Source: Methanobacteriota archaeon (GTDB lineage: Archaea > Halobacteriota > Methanomicrobia > Methanomicrobiales > Methanoculleaceae). From it: DNA of 64,000 nucleotides. Both the position numbers and the translations under genes were made by a program. The notes under the pieces were generated by a model. That model searched no databases. It worked only from the letters and a program-made list of their open reading frames with translations, and had not been told where the DNA came from. Below, piece by piece: positions 16,376-25,212 of this stretch (within the stretch, counting starts at the first letter, position 1; each line of letters opens with the position of its first letter). The stretch covers positions 62,001-126,000 of the forward strand of contig JAEWLJ010000015.1 of assembly GCA_023393455.1 (NCBI GenBank), in the 5' to 3' direction.

Positions 16376-16514
16376 TCCGGTATGCAAGATGGACGTCGAT
16401 GAGGCGACGGCGAAGATCACGAGCGAGTATAAGGGGAAGACCTACTACTTCTGCGCCCCGGGGTGCAAGAAGCTCTTCGAGCGCGATCCGGAGGCGTACC
16501 TGAAGGGGGCGTGA
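16365..16514 (+). CDS. YHS-domain mini-protein, 49 residues
   Basis: An 11-base overlap with the 3' end of copA starts this small gene: MAVDPVCKMDVDEATAKI, then YKGKTYYFCAPGCKKLFERD and PEAYLKGA before the stop. DPVCKM...YYFC..GCK..F..DP..Y is the complete YHS domain, a metal-binding fold found on heavy-metal ATPases or as separate proteins beside them. The translational overlap implies co-expression with CopA, as a copper-binding accessory or chaperone. The two Cys positions (CKM and FCAPGC) are intact. Confidence 0.85.
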   Translation: MAVDPVCKMDVDEATAKITSEYKGKTYYFCAPGCKKLFERDPEAYLKGA

Positions 16515-16649
16515 GTTTGTCACCGTGGCTCCTCGCGCGAGGATCACAAACCCCTTATACTCAGAGAATAATAGGGTATTCCTGGATCTAACCCCTAAAA
16601 ATTGTTATTTTTGGTATAGCGTCATGTGGTTTATACCTGTGTGTGCCCT

Positions 16650-17603
16650 TCAGAACCGGTAGACCATCTGCCGCGTCCGTGCTCCCTGCCGCTCCTCCCC
16701 GGGGCCAAGGCCGCTCGCATCGTCGCAGACGCTCCGGAGGGATGCGCTCGCGTTGTCGGCGAAGTGGACCGCCCAGGCCTCGGGCGTCCGGGGCTGGACA
16801 TCGCCGTGGGGGCCGTGGTGCGACATCACGATATGGAGGATGTGGCTGAACCGCGCGGGATCGACCCCGGCGGAGAACTTCATGAGCGCTGCGGCCCCGA
16901 TCGCCGTATGCCCGACCAGGGTGTAGTCGGGGAGCGCGACGAACGAGAACCCGCGGCGGCAGAAGCAGGAGGCTTTGCCGACGTCGTGGAGGAGCGCTCC
17001 GGCGAGGAGGACGTCGGTATCCATCCGGGACCGCGAGACCGCGCCCGCGAGGTTCGCCGCAATCTCCGCGGTCTCGAGGGTGTGCTCCGCAAGCCCTCCG
17101 ATATAGTCGTGGTGCCGGCGTTTGGCCGCGGGCGCCTCGAAGAACCCGGGCGTATCGTTCATCACCCGTGAGACGAGGGAGAATACACCCGGATCCTCGA
17201 TCCGGGCGGTCATGCGCCCGAGTCCCTTGCGGACCCCTTCGTCGTCGGCGGGTGCATGGACAAACCAGGAGGGTTCGAGGAGGTCTCCCCGGACCGGGTC
17301 GGTCAGGTTCGCGATCCCGTCGTTCACGTTCACCTCGCAGGTGCCGTTGAACTCCTTCGCATATCCCTGGATCCGGTAGACCTCGCCCGGCCGGATAGCC
17401 CGGCAGAACGCCTCGATCTCTCCCGCGCTGAGATCCGGCGTCCCCCAGACCTTGCAGGTCCCCCGGCCGGTCTTATCGGAGATGGCGAGCTGGATATACT
17501 TGCCGCCCCGCTTATCCCGGAGTTCTGCGGCGTCCACCACGAAGGGCGCGTCGACCTGGACGCCCCCGCTCAGTTCTTCCACGAAGATCGTCTTCTCAAG
17601 CAC
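16650..17603 (-). CDS. OB-fold/HD-domain 3'-5' exoribonuclease-like protein (YhaM type)
   Basis: 317 residues. The N-terminal ~100 form an OB-fold nucleic-acid-binding domain (KYIQLAISDKTGRGTCKVWG), typical of the YhaM/CBF1 group. The HD domain follows: HHDYIGGLAEHTLETAEIAANL supplies the first His residues, GALLHDVGKASC is the HD motif, and HILHIVMSHHGPHG with AWAVHFADNASA supplies the last metal ligands. Related proteins trim RNA or single-stranded DNA from the 3' end. Length and domain order match. It is a single transcription unit between the copper locus and a glycosyltransferase. Substrate preference in archaea is not known to me. Confidence 0.82.
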   Translation of the reverse strand: MLEKTIFVEELSGGVQVDAPFVVDAAELRDKRGGKYIQLAISDKTGRGTCKVWGTPDLSAGEIEAFCRAIRPGEVYRIQGYAKEFNGTCEVNVNDGIANLTDPVRGDLLEPSWFVHAPADDEGVRKGLGRMTARIEDPGVFSLVSRVMNDTPGFFEAPAAKRRHHDYIGGLAEHTLETAEIAANLAGAVSRSRMDTDVLLAGALLHDVGKASCFCRRGFSFVALPDYTLVGHTAIGAAALMKFSAGVDPARFSHILHIVMSHHGPHGDVQPRTPEAWAVHFADNASASLRSVCDDASGLGPGEERQGARTRQMVYRF

Positions 17604-17682
17604 CGGATCACCGTCAGGAATCCATCCACGTAAAGAGGCTTAAAACCCGGCGATCTGTTCCGGGAGGAGAGAGGGAGGCGGA

Positions 17683-18396
17683 CTACCCGAACCGGAGCCG
17701 GATCATCCCGAGCAGCATCGCTTTTGCGTCCGTCGTCGCCACCTTCGACTCGTCCCGGTTCTCCCAGGTGATCGGGACCTCTTCCACCCGGCAGCCGTTC
17801 TGCCGGAGCCGCCAGAGGAGTTCGACGTCGAACTCGAACCCGGTCGACCGGATAGAGGGGAGAACCGCGTTGAGCACCTCACGCCGGAAGACCTTTGCGC
17901 CGCACTGGGTGTCCCGGTAGTCGAGACCGAAGAGCGCCCTGACCATGAAGTTGAAGAGACGGCTCTCGGCCCGGCGGCGGAACCCCTGCCGCACGGGGAG
18001 AACGGAGCCGGGGACCCAGCGCGACCCGATGGCGCCGTCCGCGGTGGTCAGGCGGTCGAAGAGCCGCTCCATCTCGGATAGCGCGGTCGAGCCGTCCGCG
18101 TCCATGTAGCCGACGAAGGGCGTGGCTGCCGCCTTCATGCCCGCAACAACTCCTCCCCCTTTTCCGAGCCGGGTCGGGTAGGTCAGGCACCGGATCGCGA
18201 GCGACGGGTGATCGGCCGCAAACGCGTCGACGATCTCAGCGGTGGCGTCGGCCCCGTCGCAGACGAAGACGAGATCGCCCTTGAAGCCCGAGACGTCATC
18301 GAGGACCGATCGGACCCGCCGCTCTTCGTTGTATGCGGGGATCACCAGGGTGCAGTCTGCAGGGCTCACGCCGCCGCTCTCCGTATCGTCTAGCAT
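17683..18396 (-). CDS. Family 2 glycosyltransferase (dolichyl-phosphate mannose/glucose synthase-like)
   Basis: 237 residues, GT-A fold: LVIPAYNEERRVRSVLDDV at the nucleotide-sugar site, VFVCDGADATAEIVDAF, PTRLGKGGGVVAGMKAA, the metal-binding GYMDADGSTALSEME, GSRWVPGS, and DTQCGAKVFRREVLNAVL. This matches DPM/AglJ-like enzymes that load a sugar onto a polyprenyl phosphate for glycan or S-layer glycosylation. No C-terminal membrane anchor is present. Its start overlaps the end of the DJ-1 gene by 7 bp, so the two are co-transcribed. Confidence 0.85.
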   Translation of the reverse strand: MLDDTESGGVSPADCTLVIPAYNEERRVRSVLDDVSGFKGDLVFVCDGADATAEIVDAFAADHPSLAIRCLTYPTRLGKGGGVVAGMKAAATPFVGYMDADGSTALSEMERLFDRLTTADGAIGSRWVPGSVLPVRQGFRRRAESRLFNFMVRALFGLDYRDTQCGAKVFRREVLNAVLPSIRSTGFEFDVELLWRLRQNGCRVEEVPITWENRDESKVATTDAKAMLLGMIRLRFG

Positions 18397-18905
18397 TCCA
18401 GTTTCGTTATGATGGTATCGGCGAACTGGGCGGCAGCAGCGGGGCCGTTCGCAGTTACAATCTGCATGTCGGCGACGACCGGGATCTCGAGGAGGTTCGC
18501 TCCCCCTTTCTCCATCTCCGCGACCGAGATCGGGGTCCGGTAGACCGTCGCATGCCGCCCGGCGAGGATGCCCGCTCGTGCCAGCACGACCGGCGCGAGA
18601 CAGATGGCGGCGACGACCTTGCCCTCCTCGAAAAACGACCGGACGAGCTCCTGGAGCCTTTCGCTTCCCCAGAGGTGCTTCTCCGAGCCGCTTCCTCCCA
18701 CGACCACGATCCCGACGTAATCGTCGTCATTCACGTCCTCGAACGCCATGGTCGCCTCCGCGGTGCCCCCGAGCATCCCCGTGCACGTGCCGGCGGCCGT
18801 AGAGGCGAGGTCGGTGCCGATCCCCGCCTCCTCGAAGGTCCGTCTCGGGATCTCCAGTTCCTCGTCCCTGAACTGTTCAGGTGCAATCGCAAGCAAGAGT
18901 TTCAT
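18390..18905 (-). CDS. DJ-1/PfpI family protein
   Basis: 171 residues of the DJ-1/PfpI class-I glutaminase-like fold: MKLLLAIAPEQFRDEELEIP, DYVGIVVVGGSGSEKHLW, the nucleophile elbow KVVAAICLAPVVLARAGIL (Cys of AICLAP) and ATVYRTPISVAEMEK. Members act as deglycases, chaperones or proteases; the precise role cannot be told. It is the first gene of a two-gene unit with the glycosyltransferase. The AT-rich region upstream (18906-19159) is shared with the divergent propeller gene. Confidence 0.85.
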   Translation of the reverse strand: MKLLLAIAPEQFRDEELEIPRRTFEEAGIGTDLASTAAGTCTGMLGGTAEATMAFEDVNDDDYVGIVVVGGSGSEKHLWGSERLQELVRSFFEEGKVVAAICLAPVVLARAGILAGRHATVYRTPISVAEMEKGGANLLEIPVVADMQIVTANGPAAAAQFADTIITKLEC

Positions 18906-18995
18906 ACGTGTCTTCTATCAAGGATTTGTTGATAAGCGTATTGATGGTTGTGGAACAGTGTCGTGCCCCCGGGCAGGATGCCGGGGAATGTCCGG

Positions 18996-19030
18996 GCCGT
19001 GTTTGAAATAAGATTATTATATTAATTGTG
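18996..19030 (+). promoter_or_regulatory. Promoter region of the propeller surface-protein gene
   Basis: AAATAAGATTATTATATT at about 19004-19021 is the only strongly AT-rich patch in the 254-bp gap between the DJ-1 gene and the large secreted-protein gene. It would leave a leader of roughly 115 nt. Low certainty; the rest of the gap shows nothing recognisable. Confidence 0.3.
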
Positions 19031-19159
19031 CCATTGAAGTGCAGACCCTGCGGCGGCGTGAGTTCCGAAGGCTCTGCCGGAGGCCCGGTTTCATCCGGAT
19101 CGGGCCGTCCCCGGCACGGGGCGCATCCCTGTTCTCGGGGTGGAGATGAGGAGAGACAT

Positions 19160-21751
19160 ATGATGCGACGCGGTATCTTTTTCTGGATTGTCCTGCTCTC
19201 GGCACTTGCGCTTGTTACGGGCGCAGGAGCACAGGCTGGAGATCCTGTGGTTATCTGGAACCGGACATATGGAGAACCCGACACCTACGACGCGGCATAC
19301 GCGATCGTCCCCGACCCCGGCGGAACCGGGTTCTTCCTTGCCGGGGAGACGGCATCTCTCGCTGGCGGGAAGACGGACGCCCTGGTGGTCAGGGTCGCGC
19401 CGGACGGCGGCGAGGAGTGGAACCGGACATACGGCGGGGAGGAGGCCGATGCTGCACACTCCATCATCCGGACCGGTGGAGGGAACCTTCTCTTCGCCGG
19501 GAACCTCACGTTCGTCACGAACGGGACTGAGGTGGACACCGATGCCTGGCTCATGGAGATAGGCCTCTCCGGCGAGGAGGTCTGGAACCGGACCTACGGC
19601 GGAGCGGGCGACAACGCCACGGCGGCAGCGGTCGTCGAGGCGGGGGACGGGGGCTACGTCTTCGTCGGCTCCATCGGGCCGCGGGAGGGCAACGGGTCCT
19701 CGGCCTGGGTGGTCAGGGTGAACGAGACCGGGGACGAGGCCTGGAACCGGACGTTCGGCGAGGTGGGGGAGAACGCCGCAAACGCCGTCACCCGGCTTCC
19801 CGGCGGGGACTATGTTGTTGTCGGGAGCACCGAGTCCTCCGGTGCGGGCATGGCCGACGTCTGGGTGGTCAGGCTGGACGGGTCGGGTGACGAGGTCTGG
19901 AACCGGACGTTCGGCAGCCCCGACGACGATGCCGGGCGGGCGGTGATCAACACCTCTGATGGGAACCTGCTCGTCGCCGGGACGTTCACAGAGCGGCCCG
20001 ATAACACGACGGCCGACACCGACGCCCTCCTCATCAAGTTCACGCCTGACGGGGATACCCTCTGGAACTGGATCTACGGCGACTTCGGCGTGAACGAGAC
20101 GGCGGCAGCCGTCATCGAGACCGCGGACGGCGGTTACCTCTTCGCCGGGGAGACAGCTTACCCGGGGGTAAACGACACCGACGCCTGGCTGGTCGCGACC
20201 GACGCCGGCGGAGCGGTGGCGTGGAGCAGGACGTTCGGCGGCGAGAACCCTGGCGATAAGGCCGCATCGCTCATCGAGGCCGTGCCGGGCGAGTACGTCT
20301 TCGCAGGGCAGTTCAACGCGACAGAGAGAGACGGGCCGGCGAATACGGATGCCTGGGCGGTGAAACTGGGGCCTGCACCGACGCCGCCGACCGTGACCCC
20401 GACGCCCGCGCCCACGGCAACCCCCATCAAGCCGCCGAAAGCGCCGATCGTGCCCCAGAAGCCGCCGGTGACGTCGGAACCCACCGCGACAGCAACAGCG
20501 ACGCCGGAACCCACCGTGACCGCGGCGCCGACTCCCACGGCCACGCCGACGGCGACGGTGGTGCCCACACCAACCCGGACCGGAGAGCTGGGCCACGATG
20601 ACGATGACGATGACGACGACAACGATGACGACAACGATGACAACAACCACGATGACGACAACGATGACAACCACGGCTCGCTCTCGGGGACGGTCTGGTT
20701 CGACATGAACGGTGACGGCGCCCGCGATCCCGGCGACCCGGGTATCCCTGGCATCAGCGTCCGGCTGATCGGGAAGCGGAGCATGATCGATCATACCGCC
20801 ACCGGCCCGGACGGGTCATACCGGTTCGGGACCATCCCCTCCGTCGGTTACGCCGGTGTGGAGTTCGTCCTCCCGGATGGGTACTCCTGCACCGTCTCCG
20901 GTAAGGGGAGCGATGCGAGTCCCCTGGATGATATCGTGGCGTTCGCTGAGAGCGGGGTTGACCGGCAGACCCTGAACGCGGGCTTCATCGGCAACCACCC
21001 GGCGACACCGGCAGAGACCTATGGATGGGTGCTCGGGACGGTCTGGAGCGACGGTGACGCTGATGGACTCAAGATGGGCGAGACGACCGGCCTGACGGAC
21101 GTCGAGGTCCGCCTCATGGATGCGAGCGGGAACCTGGTTTCATCGGCCCGCACCGGGTATCACGACCGCCACTTCTCCCTGTACCTCTTCGGCCCGCTCC
21201 CGCCCGGGGAGTACTCCGTAGCGTTCACCGCGCCGGACGGCTACATATTCACGAGCACCGGCGGGGACAGTCATGCCGACCCGGTGACCGGCACGACGAC
21301 CCGGTTCCAGGTCGGCGGCGGTGAGACGGTCGTCAGGGATGCGGGGCTGGTCCCCGCCTCCCCTGCCCGGACTCCGGCCGGAGAGCAGGAAGGCGTGGGC
21401 AACACTGAGATGGGCGGCCCCGGGGAAGGAGCGGATGATAAGCGGGAGAACGATGGCGACGATCAGGAGATGGTCGATGTGACCGTTACGCCGCAGAACC
21501 CCGGGAATGTGGCCCCGTTATCAGCGAACGAGACCGTTGGTGGAGCCGGTGAGGAGCAGGACGATTCTCCTGATGCGGCTGTCGGCGGCGCGAAAGAGGA
21601 CGACGATGACGGCGAGGAGAGGGAGAACGAGACCGCTGACAGGTCCGGCAGGGAGCAAGACGATGCTCGTACGGCGGCTCCTGATGATGTGAATGAGGAC
21701 AACAATGGTGCAGATGACAAGGACGACAAGGACGACGACCGGGATGATTGA
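19160..21751 (+). CDS. Large secreted protein: seven propeller-like repeats, Asp-rich linker, two SdrD-B-like domains
   Basis: 863 residues from ATG 19160 (GAGGAG 8 bases upstream). A signal peptide (MRRGIFFWIVLLSALALVTGAGA) is followed by seven repeats of ~52-57 residues starting W-N-R-T-[YF]-G and containing DGGYVFAG-type strands and D(A/V)W-V+; seven copies suggest a seven-bladed beta-propeller. N-R-T glycosylation sequons recur at the same place in five of them. Then come a Pro/Thr linker (TPTPAPTATP...), an Asp/Asn stretch (about 20594-20685), two Ca-binding B-like domains (GTVWFDMNGDGARDPGDPG; GTVWSDGDADGLKMGE) and an acidic disordered tail. No sortase, PGF-CTERM or C-terminal helix is seen. 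Probably cell-surface or extracellular; function unknown. Confidence 0.8.
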   Translation: MMRRGIFFWIVLLSALALVTGAGAQAGDPVVIWNRTYGEPDTYDAAYAIVPDPGGTGFFLAGETASLAGGKTDALVVRVAPDGGEEWNRTYGGEEADAAHSIIRTGGGNLLFAGNLTFVTNGTEVDTDAWLMEIGLSGEEVWNRTYGGAGDNATAAAVVEAGDGGYVFVGSIGPREGNGSSAWVVRVNETGDEAWNRTFGEVGENAANAVTRLPGGDYVVVGSTESSGAGMADVWVVRLDGSGDEVWNRTFGSPDDDAGRAVINTSDGNLLVAGTFTERPDNTTADTDALLIKFTPDGDTLWNWIYGDFGVNETAAAVIETADGGYLFAGETAYPGVNDTDAWLVATDAGGAVAWSRTFGGENPGDKAASLIEAVPGEYVFAGQFNATERDGPANTDAWAVKLGPAPTPPTVTPTPAPTATPIKPPKAPIVPQKPPVTSEPTATATATPEPTVTAAPTPTATPTATVVPTPTRTGELGHDDDDDDDDNDDDNDDNNHDDDNDDNHGSLSGTVWFDMNGDGARDPGDPGIPGISVRLIGKRSMIDHTATGPDGSYRFGTIPSVGYAGVEFVLPDGYSCTVSGKGSDASPLDDIVAFAESGVDRQTLNAGFIGNHPATPAETYGWVLGTVWSDGDADGLKMGETTGLTDVEVRLMDASGNLVSSARTGYHDRHFSLYLFGPLPPGEYSVAFTAPDGYIFTSTGGDSHADPVTGTTTRFQVGGGETVVRDAGLVPASPARTPAGEQEGVGNTEMGGPGEGADDKRENDGDDQEMVDVTVTPQNPGNVAPLSANETVGGAGEEQDDSPDAAVGGAKEDDDDGEERENETADRSGREQDDARTAAPDDVNEDNNGADDKDDKDDDRDD
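20594..20685 (+). repeat. Low-complexity GAT/GAC/AAC repeats encoding an Asp/Asn-rich linker
   Basis: About 30 codons alternate GAT, GAC and AAC with a few CAC, encoding Asp, Asn and His. It separates the propeller and B-like domains, is probably Ca-binding or a spacer, and is prone to length change. Confidence 0.8.
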
Positions 21752-21889
21752 CGGGCCCGGGACAGGTCGCTGACGGCAACGGGGCTGCGCGGCTCCTCGA
21801 TGGCCGCCTCTCCGCCCCGGCCATTCCAGGGTGATGGGCGCGAGATCACCCACTATTTTGCATTGAACCGCCTGGATACGTCCACGGCT

Positions 21890-21950
21890 CTCGCAAAGCT
21901 CATCTTATAATTTATAAGAATATTAATATATTATAAACACCATTGGTGGC
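21890..21950. promoter_or_regulatory. AT-rich gap before the small B-domain gene
   Basis: The 326-bp gap 21752-22077 has no gene. At 21903-21941 a run of TTATAATTTATAAG and AATATTAATATATTATAA is the likely promoter zone for the gene at 22078; it contains overlapping TATA-like palindromes. The flanks are ordinary GC-rich sequence. Confidence 0.3.
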
Positions 21951-22077
21951 CTGAACCCCGGGAAGAGAACGGGCCGGAAAAATTTCGCCCCGTCCGGCCG
22001 CCGGAACGTGTTGTCGGCGGTGACCAATCGCCGGGGGTTAGATGCCCGGGAGCGCCCGGGCAGGTGAGGTGAATCGG

Positions 22078-22551
22078 ATGAGGTATATCAGCATTCTTGG
22101 AATCATCATAGCAGCGTTCGTCTTCGGTTCGACGGCGGGTGCCACCGTCCCCGGTATGGGAGAAGAGAAGACCCTCGGCACGATCGGGGGGACGGTCTTT
22201 TTAGATGCCGACGCGAACGGCGTCCAGGGCCCCGGCGAGCGGGGTGCAAGCGGCGTCGTCGTCCACCTCCTCGACACCGCGGGGGAGCAGCTAGCAACGG
22301 CCGAGACGTTCGCCCACGCCTGCGAAGGGCTCTACATCTTCAGCGGCGTCCCCCCGGGGAACTACACCGTCGAGGTCGTCCCGCCGGAGGGCTACGGCTT
22401 CACCGTCCCCGGCATGGGAGAGCCCGGGGAGACGGCGAGCACCGTCGATCCGGCAAATGGGACGACCACCCCCATCGACCTGACAGAAGAGGCGATCACG
22501 ACGACGGATCTCGTCGTCAGGGATGCCGGCCTGGTGCCGGCCGCTCTCTGA
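22078..22551 (+). CDS. Small secreted SdrD-B-like domain protein
   Basis: 157 residues from ATG 22078 (GGTGAGGTG upstream; an ATG 12 codons earlier would put charged residues before the signal peptide). Signal peptide MRYISILGIIIAAFVFGSTAGA, then a single B-like beta domain: GTIGGTVFLDADANGVQGPGE, GVVVHLLDTAGE, YIFSGVPPGNYTVEVVPPEG. The end VVRDAGLVPA matches the end of the last B-like domain in the large protein 300 bp upstream, so the two are related and may interact or share anchoring. D-A-N-G is the Ca-binding loop. Function unknown. Confidence 0.75.
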   Translation: MRYISILGIIIAAFVFGSTAGATVPGMGEEKTLGTIGGTVFLDADANGVQGPGERGASGVVVHLLDTAGEQLATAETFAHACEGLYIFSGVPPGNYTVEVVPPEGYGFTVPGMGEPGETASTVDPANGTTTPIDLTEEAITTTDLVVRDAGLVPAAL

Positions 22552-22566
22552 CGGCGGTCACATTTT

Positions 22567-22800
22567 TTACTGGTGCTCTGCGACGTGCTTTCGGAGCATC
22601 GTGTCGGGTTTGTAGCGGTCGGCGATCTTGAGCGCCGTCTCCCGGAGAGCCGCGTGCTCTAGGATGCAGGACTCCGGTGGATCTGCCTTGCGAAGGATCC
22701 GGGAGGTGTTCTCGGTGATCTGGATGAGCTCCGTGGCTATCAGGGCGTTGAGCCAGAGGAGGTCACGGAGCATCTCTTTCGTTTCTTCGTCCTGGTGCAT
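22567..22800 (-). CDS. Hypothetical helical protein, 77 residues
   Basis: MHQDEETKEMLRDLLWLNALIATELIQ... reads as a mostly helical soluble protein with a C-terminus TALKIADRYKPDTMLRKHVAEHQ. The start is uncertain: ATG 22800 gives the neatest N-terminus, while ATG 22827 adds nine residues. Codon use supports coding. It converges on the B-domain gene and is divergent from DNA ligase. Not recognised. Confidence 0.6.
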   Translation of the reverse strand: MHQDEETKEMLRDLLWLNALIATELIQITENTSRILRKADPPESCILEHAALRETALKIADRYKPDTMLRKHVAEHQ

Positions 22801-22888
22801 GGATAGAGATGGGCGGTGCTCCCACATCAATCGTGCTCAATAGAAGGGTTGATTGGCCCCGCCGGGAAATACTTCAGAGATTATGGGT

Positions 22889-24535
22889 ATGCAGTTTCTG
22901 GAGTTCGCCCGCGTCTGCGAACGTCTCGAAGGGACCCCCGGGCGCCTCGATATGATCGAGCAGGTCGCCGCTGTCCTCCCCGGACTCGACGACGAGGAGC
23001 TCCCCGTCTTCGTCCGGTTCGTCATGGGCCGGGTCTTCCCCGACTGGAGCACCAAAAAACTCGGCGTGGGTCCGAACCTCCTCTACGACGCCGTGGCCTA
23101 CGTCGTCGGGACGAAGCGGGAGACCGTTCGGGAGGCGATCAACACGACCGGCGACGCGGGTCTCGCCGTCGAGGGGCTCCTCGCACGCAAGGAGCAGACG
23201 TCGTTCTTCACCGAGGAACTCGATCTCACCGGGGTCTACCGGGAGCTCGAGCGGATTGCGGCAGCCGAGGGGCAGCGGTCGCAGCGGGAGAAACTTCGCG
23301 TGGCGCAGTGGCTCTTCGGCAACGCCCGGCCGCTCGAGGGACGGTATCTCGCACGGCTGATGCTCGAGGAACTCCGGATCGGGGTGGGGGAAGGAAACGT
23401 CCGCGACGCCGTCGCGAAGGCCTTCGAGGTCGACGTCCGCCTGGTCGAGCATGCCCACCAGGCGATGAACGATCTCGGGGCGATTGCCCTCCTTGCCCGG
23501 CGCGACCCCGACGCGCTCTCCCGGGTGACGCTCGAGCCGTTCCGGCCGGTGAAGATGATGCTTGCGCAGGCGGGAACTATCGCCGCCCAGATTGAGGACC
23601 ACGGCGAGGTGGCGGTCGAGTACAAGTACGACGGGAGCCGGTTCCAGTTCCACAAGGTGGGAGGCGTCTGCCGGATCTACTCGCGAAGACTGGAGGATGT
23701 CACGGAGAGCCTCCCCGACATCGTAACCCTCCTCCGGGAGGCGACCGACCACGACGTCATCCTGGACGGAGAGGCGGTCGCCGTCCGCGACGGGAGGCCG
23801 ATGCCGTTCCAGTATGTTATCCGGCGGTTCCGGCGCAAGCACGAGGTCGACGCGATGATGGAGAAGATCGAGCTCGTGCCGAGGGTCTTCGATATCCTCT
23901 ACCTGGACGGCGAGACGCTGATGGACCGCCCCCTCGCAGAACGGCGTAAAGCCCTCGAAGGGGCGCTCCGCGAGCATGTCACTTCGCAGTTCCGGGTCAC
24001 AGACGCGGCCGCGGCAGAGGCGATCTACACCGACGCCCTCGACCTCGGGCACGAAGGCGTGATGGTGAAGGTCCTCGATGCGCCCTACACCCCCGGTGTC
24101 CGGGGCCGGCTCTGGGTGAAGGTCAAACCCGGCGTCGAGACGCTCGACCTCGCGGTCGTCGGGGCGGAGTGGGGCGAAGGGAGGCGGGCCGGGACGTTCG
24201 GCTCGTTCCTCCTCGCGGTGCAGGACCAGGGCCGGCTCCTCCCCGTCGGGAAGGTGGCGACCGGGATCACGGACGAAGTCCTCGCGGAGCTCTATGCCCT
24301 CTTCAAGGACCGGGTGATCGCCCGCTCTGGAAAGGAGGTGACGCTCGAGCCGGAGGTGGTCTTCGAGGTGGGCTACTCCGAGATCCAGACGAGCCCGAAC
24401 TACGAGAGCGGTTACGCGCTCCGGTTCCCGCGGTTCGTCCGGGTGCGCGAGGACAAGAGCGTCGACGAGACCGAGACCCTCGACTCCCTCGCGGAACGCT
24501 ACGGGCGGCAGAGGAACGGGCAGGGATCACTATAG
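22889..24535 (+). CDS. lig: ATP-dependent DNA ligase
   Basis: 548 residues from MQFLEFARVCERLE; an ATG two codons earlier is also possible. The N-terminal DNA-binding domain (to ~200) is followed by the nucleotidyltransferase domain with the adenylated Lys in EYKYDGSR (residue ~246), motif III FDILYLDG, motif IV LGHEGVMVKVLDAPY and motif V LWVKVKP, then the OB domain ending FVRVREDKSVDE. This is the normal archaeal replicative ligase, joining Okazaki fragments and repair nicks. It stands alone here. A fourth-motif Glu and all key Lys residues are present, so it should be active. Confidence 0.95.
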   Translation: MQFLEFARVCERLEGTPGRLDMIEQVAAVLPGLDDEELPVFVRFVMGRVFPDWSTKKLGVGPNLLYDAVAYVVGTKRETVREAINTTGDAGLAVEGLLARKEQTSFFTEELDLTGVYRELERIAAAEGQRSQREKLRVAQWLFGNARPLEGRYLARLMLEELRIGVGEGNVRDAVAKAFEVDVRLVEHAHQAMNDLGAIALLARRDPDALSRVTLEPFRPVKMMLAQAGTIAAQIEDHGEVAVEYKYDGSRFQFHKVGGVCRIYSRRLEDVTESLPDIVTLLREATDHDVILDGEAVAVRDGRPMPFQYVIRRFRRKHEVDAMMEKIELVPRVFDILYLDGETLMDRPLAERRKALEGALREHVTSQFRVTDAAAAEAIYTDALDLGHEGVMVKVLDAPYTPGVRGRLWVKVKPGVETLDLAVVGAEWGEGRRAGTFGSFLLAVQDQGRLLPVGKVATGITDEVLAELYALFKDRVIARSGKEVTLEPEVVFEVGYSEIQTSPNYESGYALRFPRFVRVREDKSVDETETLDSLAERYGRQRNGQGSL

Positions 24536-24739
24536 AATATATCACCTTCCCCCTCACTATCAGCCTATGCGAAGCCATGAAGGAGCATTGCACACCCATC
24601 TACCATTCTTCGCGGTTTTCGCGGCTTTGCGTGAGTTAACCGGCTACATGATCCTTCCGATCTACAACCTCACCCAGATTTTCTGGACACTATCGGCGCA
24701 TTCAGGTAGGTTTATTTTCCTATTCTTCTACATAACAAT

Positions 24740-25087
24740 ATGCGAGGGGATATTCGGTCGGGCTTATCCCATGTTTCTAAGAATGCCCAAGTTTCCGGAA
24801 TTTTCGGCGTAGAATTGATTGCGCTGGCCGTTTTCATAGGGTGGTATTTCCACTCAATACTTCTGGGAGCAGCCACCCTGATCGGCCTGATCCTGATATG
24901 GAAATATCCTATAGTCACAATCTTGGCGGCATTTATCTTCACTGCGATCTGGGGTTATCTCGGCTGGTTCATTGGGACGGCAGGGTTTGCGAACCTGGAG
25001 GTCGGGCTCGTCTTGGCAGGCGTGGGGCTCTTTATTGGATACATAATCAACTTGCGAGGATTAGGATTCATTCGGGGGCTGGAGTGA
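24740..25087 (+). CDS. Small membrane protein, unknown
   Basis: 115 residues with about three hydrophobic helices (VELIALAVFIGWYFHSILLG, ATLIGLILIWKYPIVTILAA, VGLVLAGVGLFIGYIINL) and a short polar N-terminus. The gene is clearly less GC-rich than its neighbours, and the 200 bp before it (24536-24739) are AT-rich and empty of genes, so it may be a recent acquisition. The N-terminus before VSGIFG is less convincing and the true start could be later. Not recognised. Confidence 0.55.
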   Translation: MRGDIRSGLSHVSKNAQVSGIFGVELIALAVFIGWYFHSILLGAATLIGLILIWKYPIVTILAAFIFTAIWGYLGWFIGTAGFANLEVGLVLAGVGLFIGYIINLRGLGFIRGLE

Positions 25088-25212
25088 CTACTTCTGGTTC
25101 CGCTACCATCGATGCGGAACCTGAGACATAATTTCCGAGGTGATCTCGTCCATAGTCGCGCAGATTAACCCCTATCTGGAGTTTTATCCGTTGAATAATA
25201 CTCTTTAATGTG

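Noticed and set aside
19091..20794. 567-codon minus-strand frame opposite the propeller gene
   Set aside because: Its repeats are mirror images of the real repeats and Asp linker; no signal peptide or sensible start.
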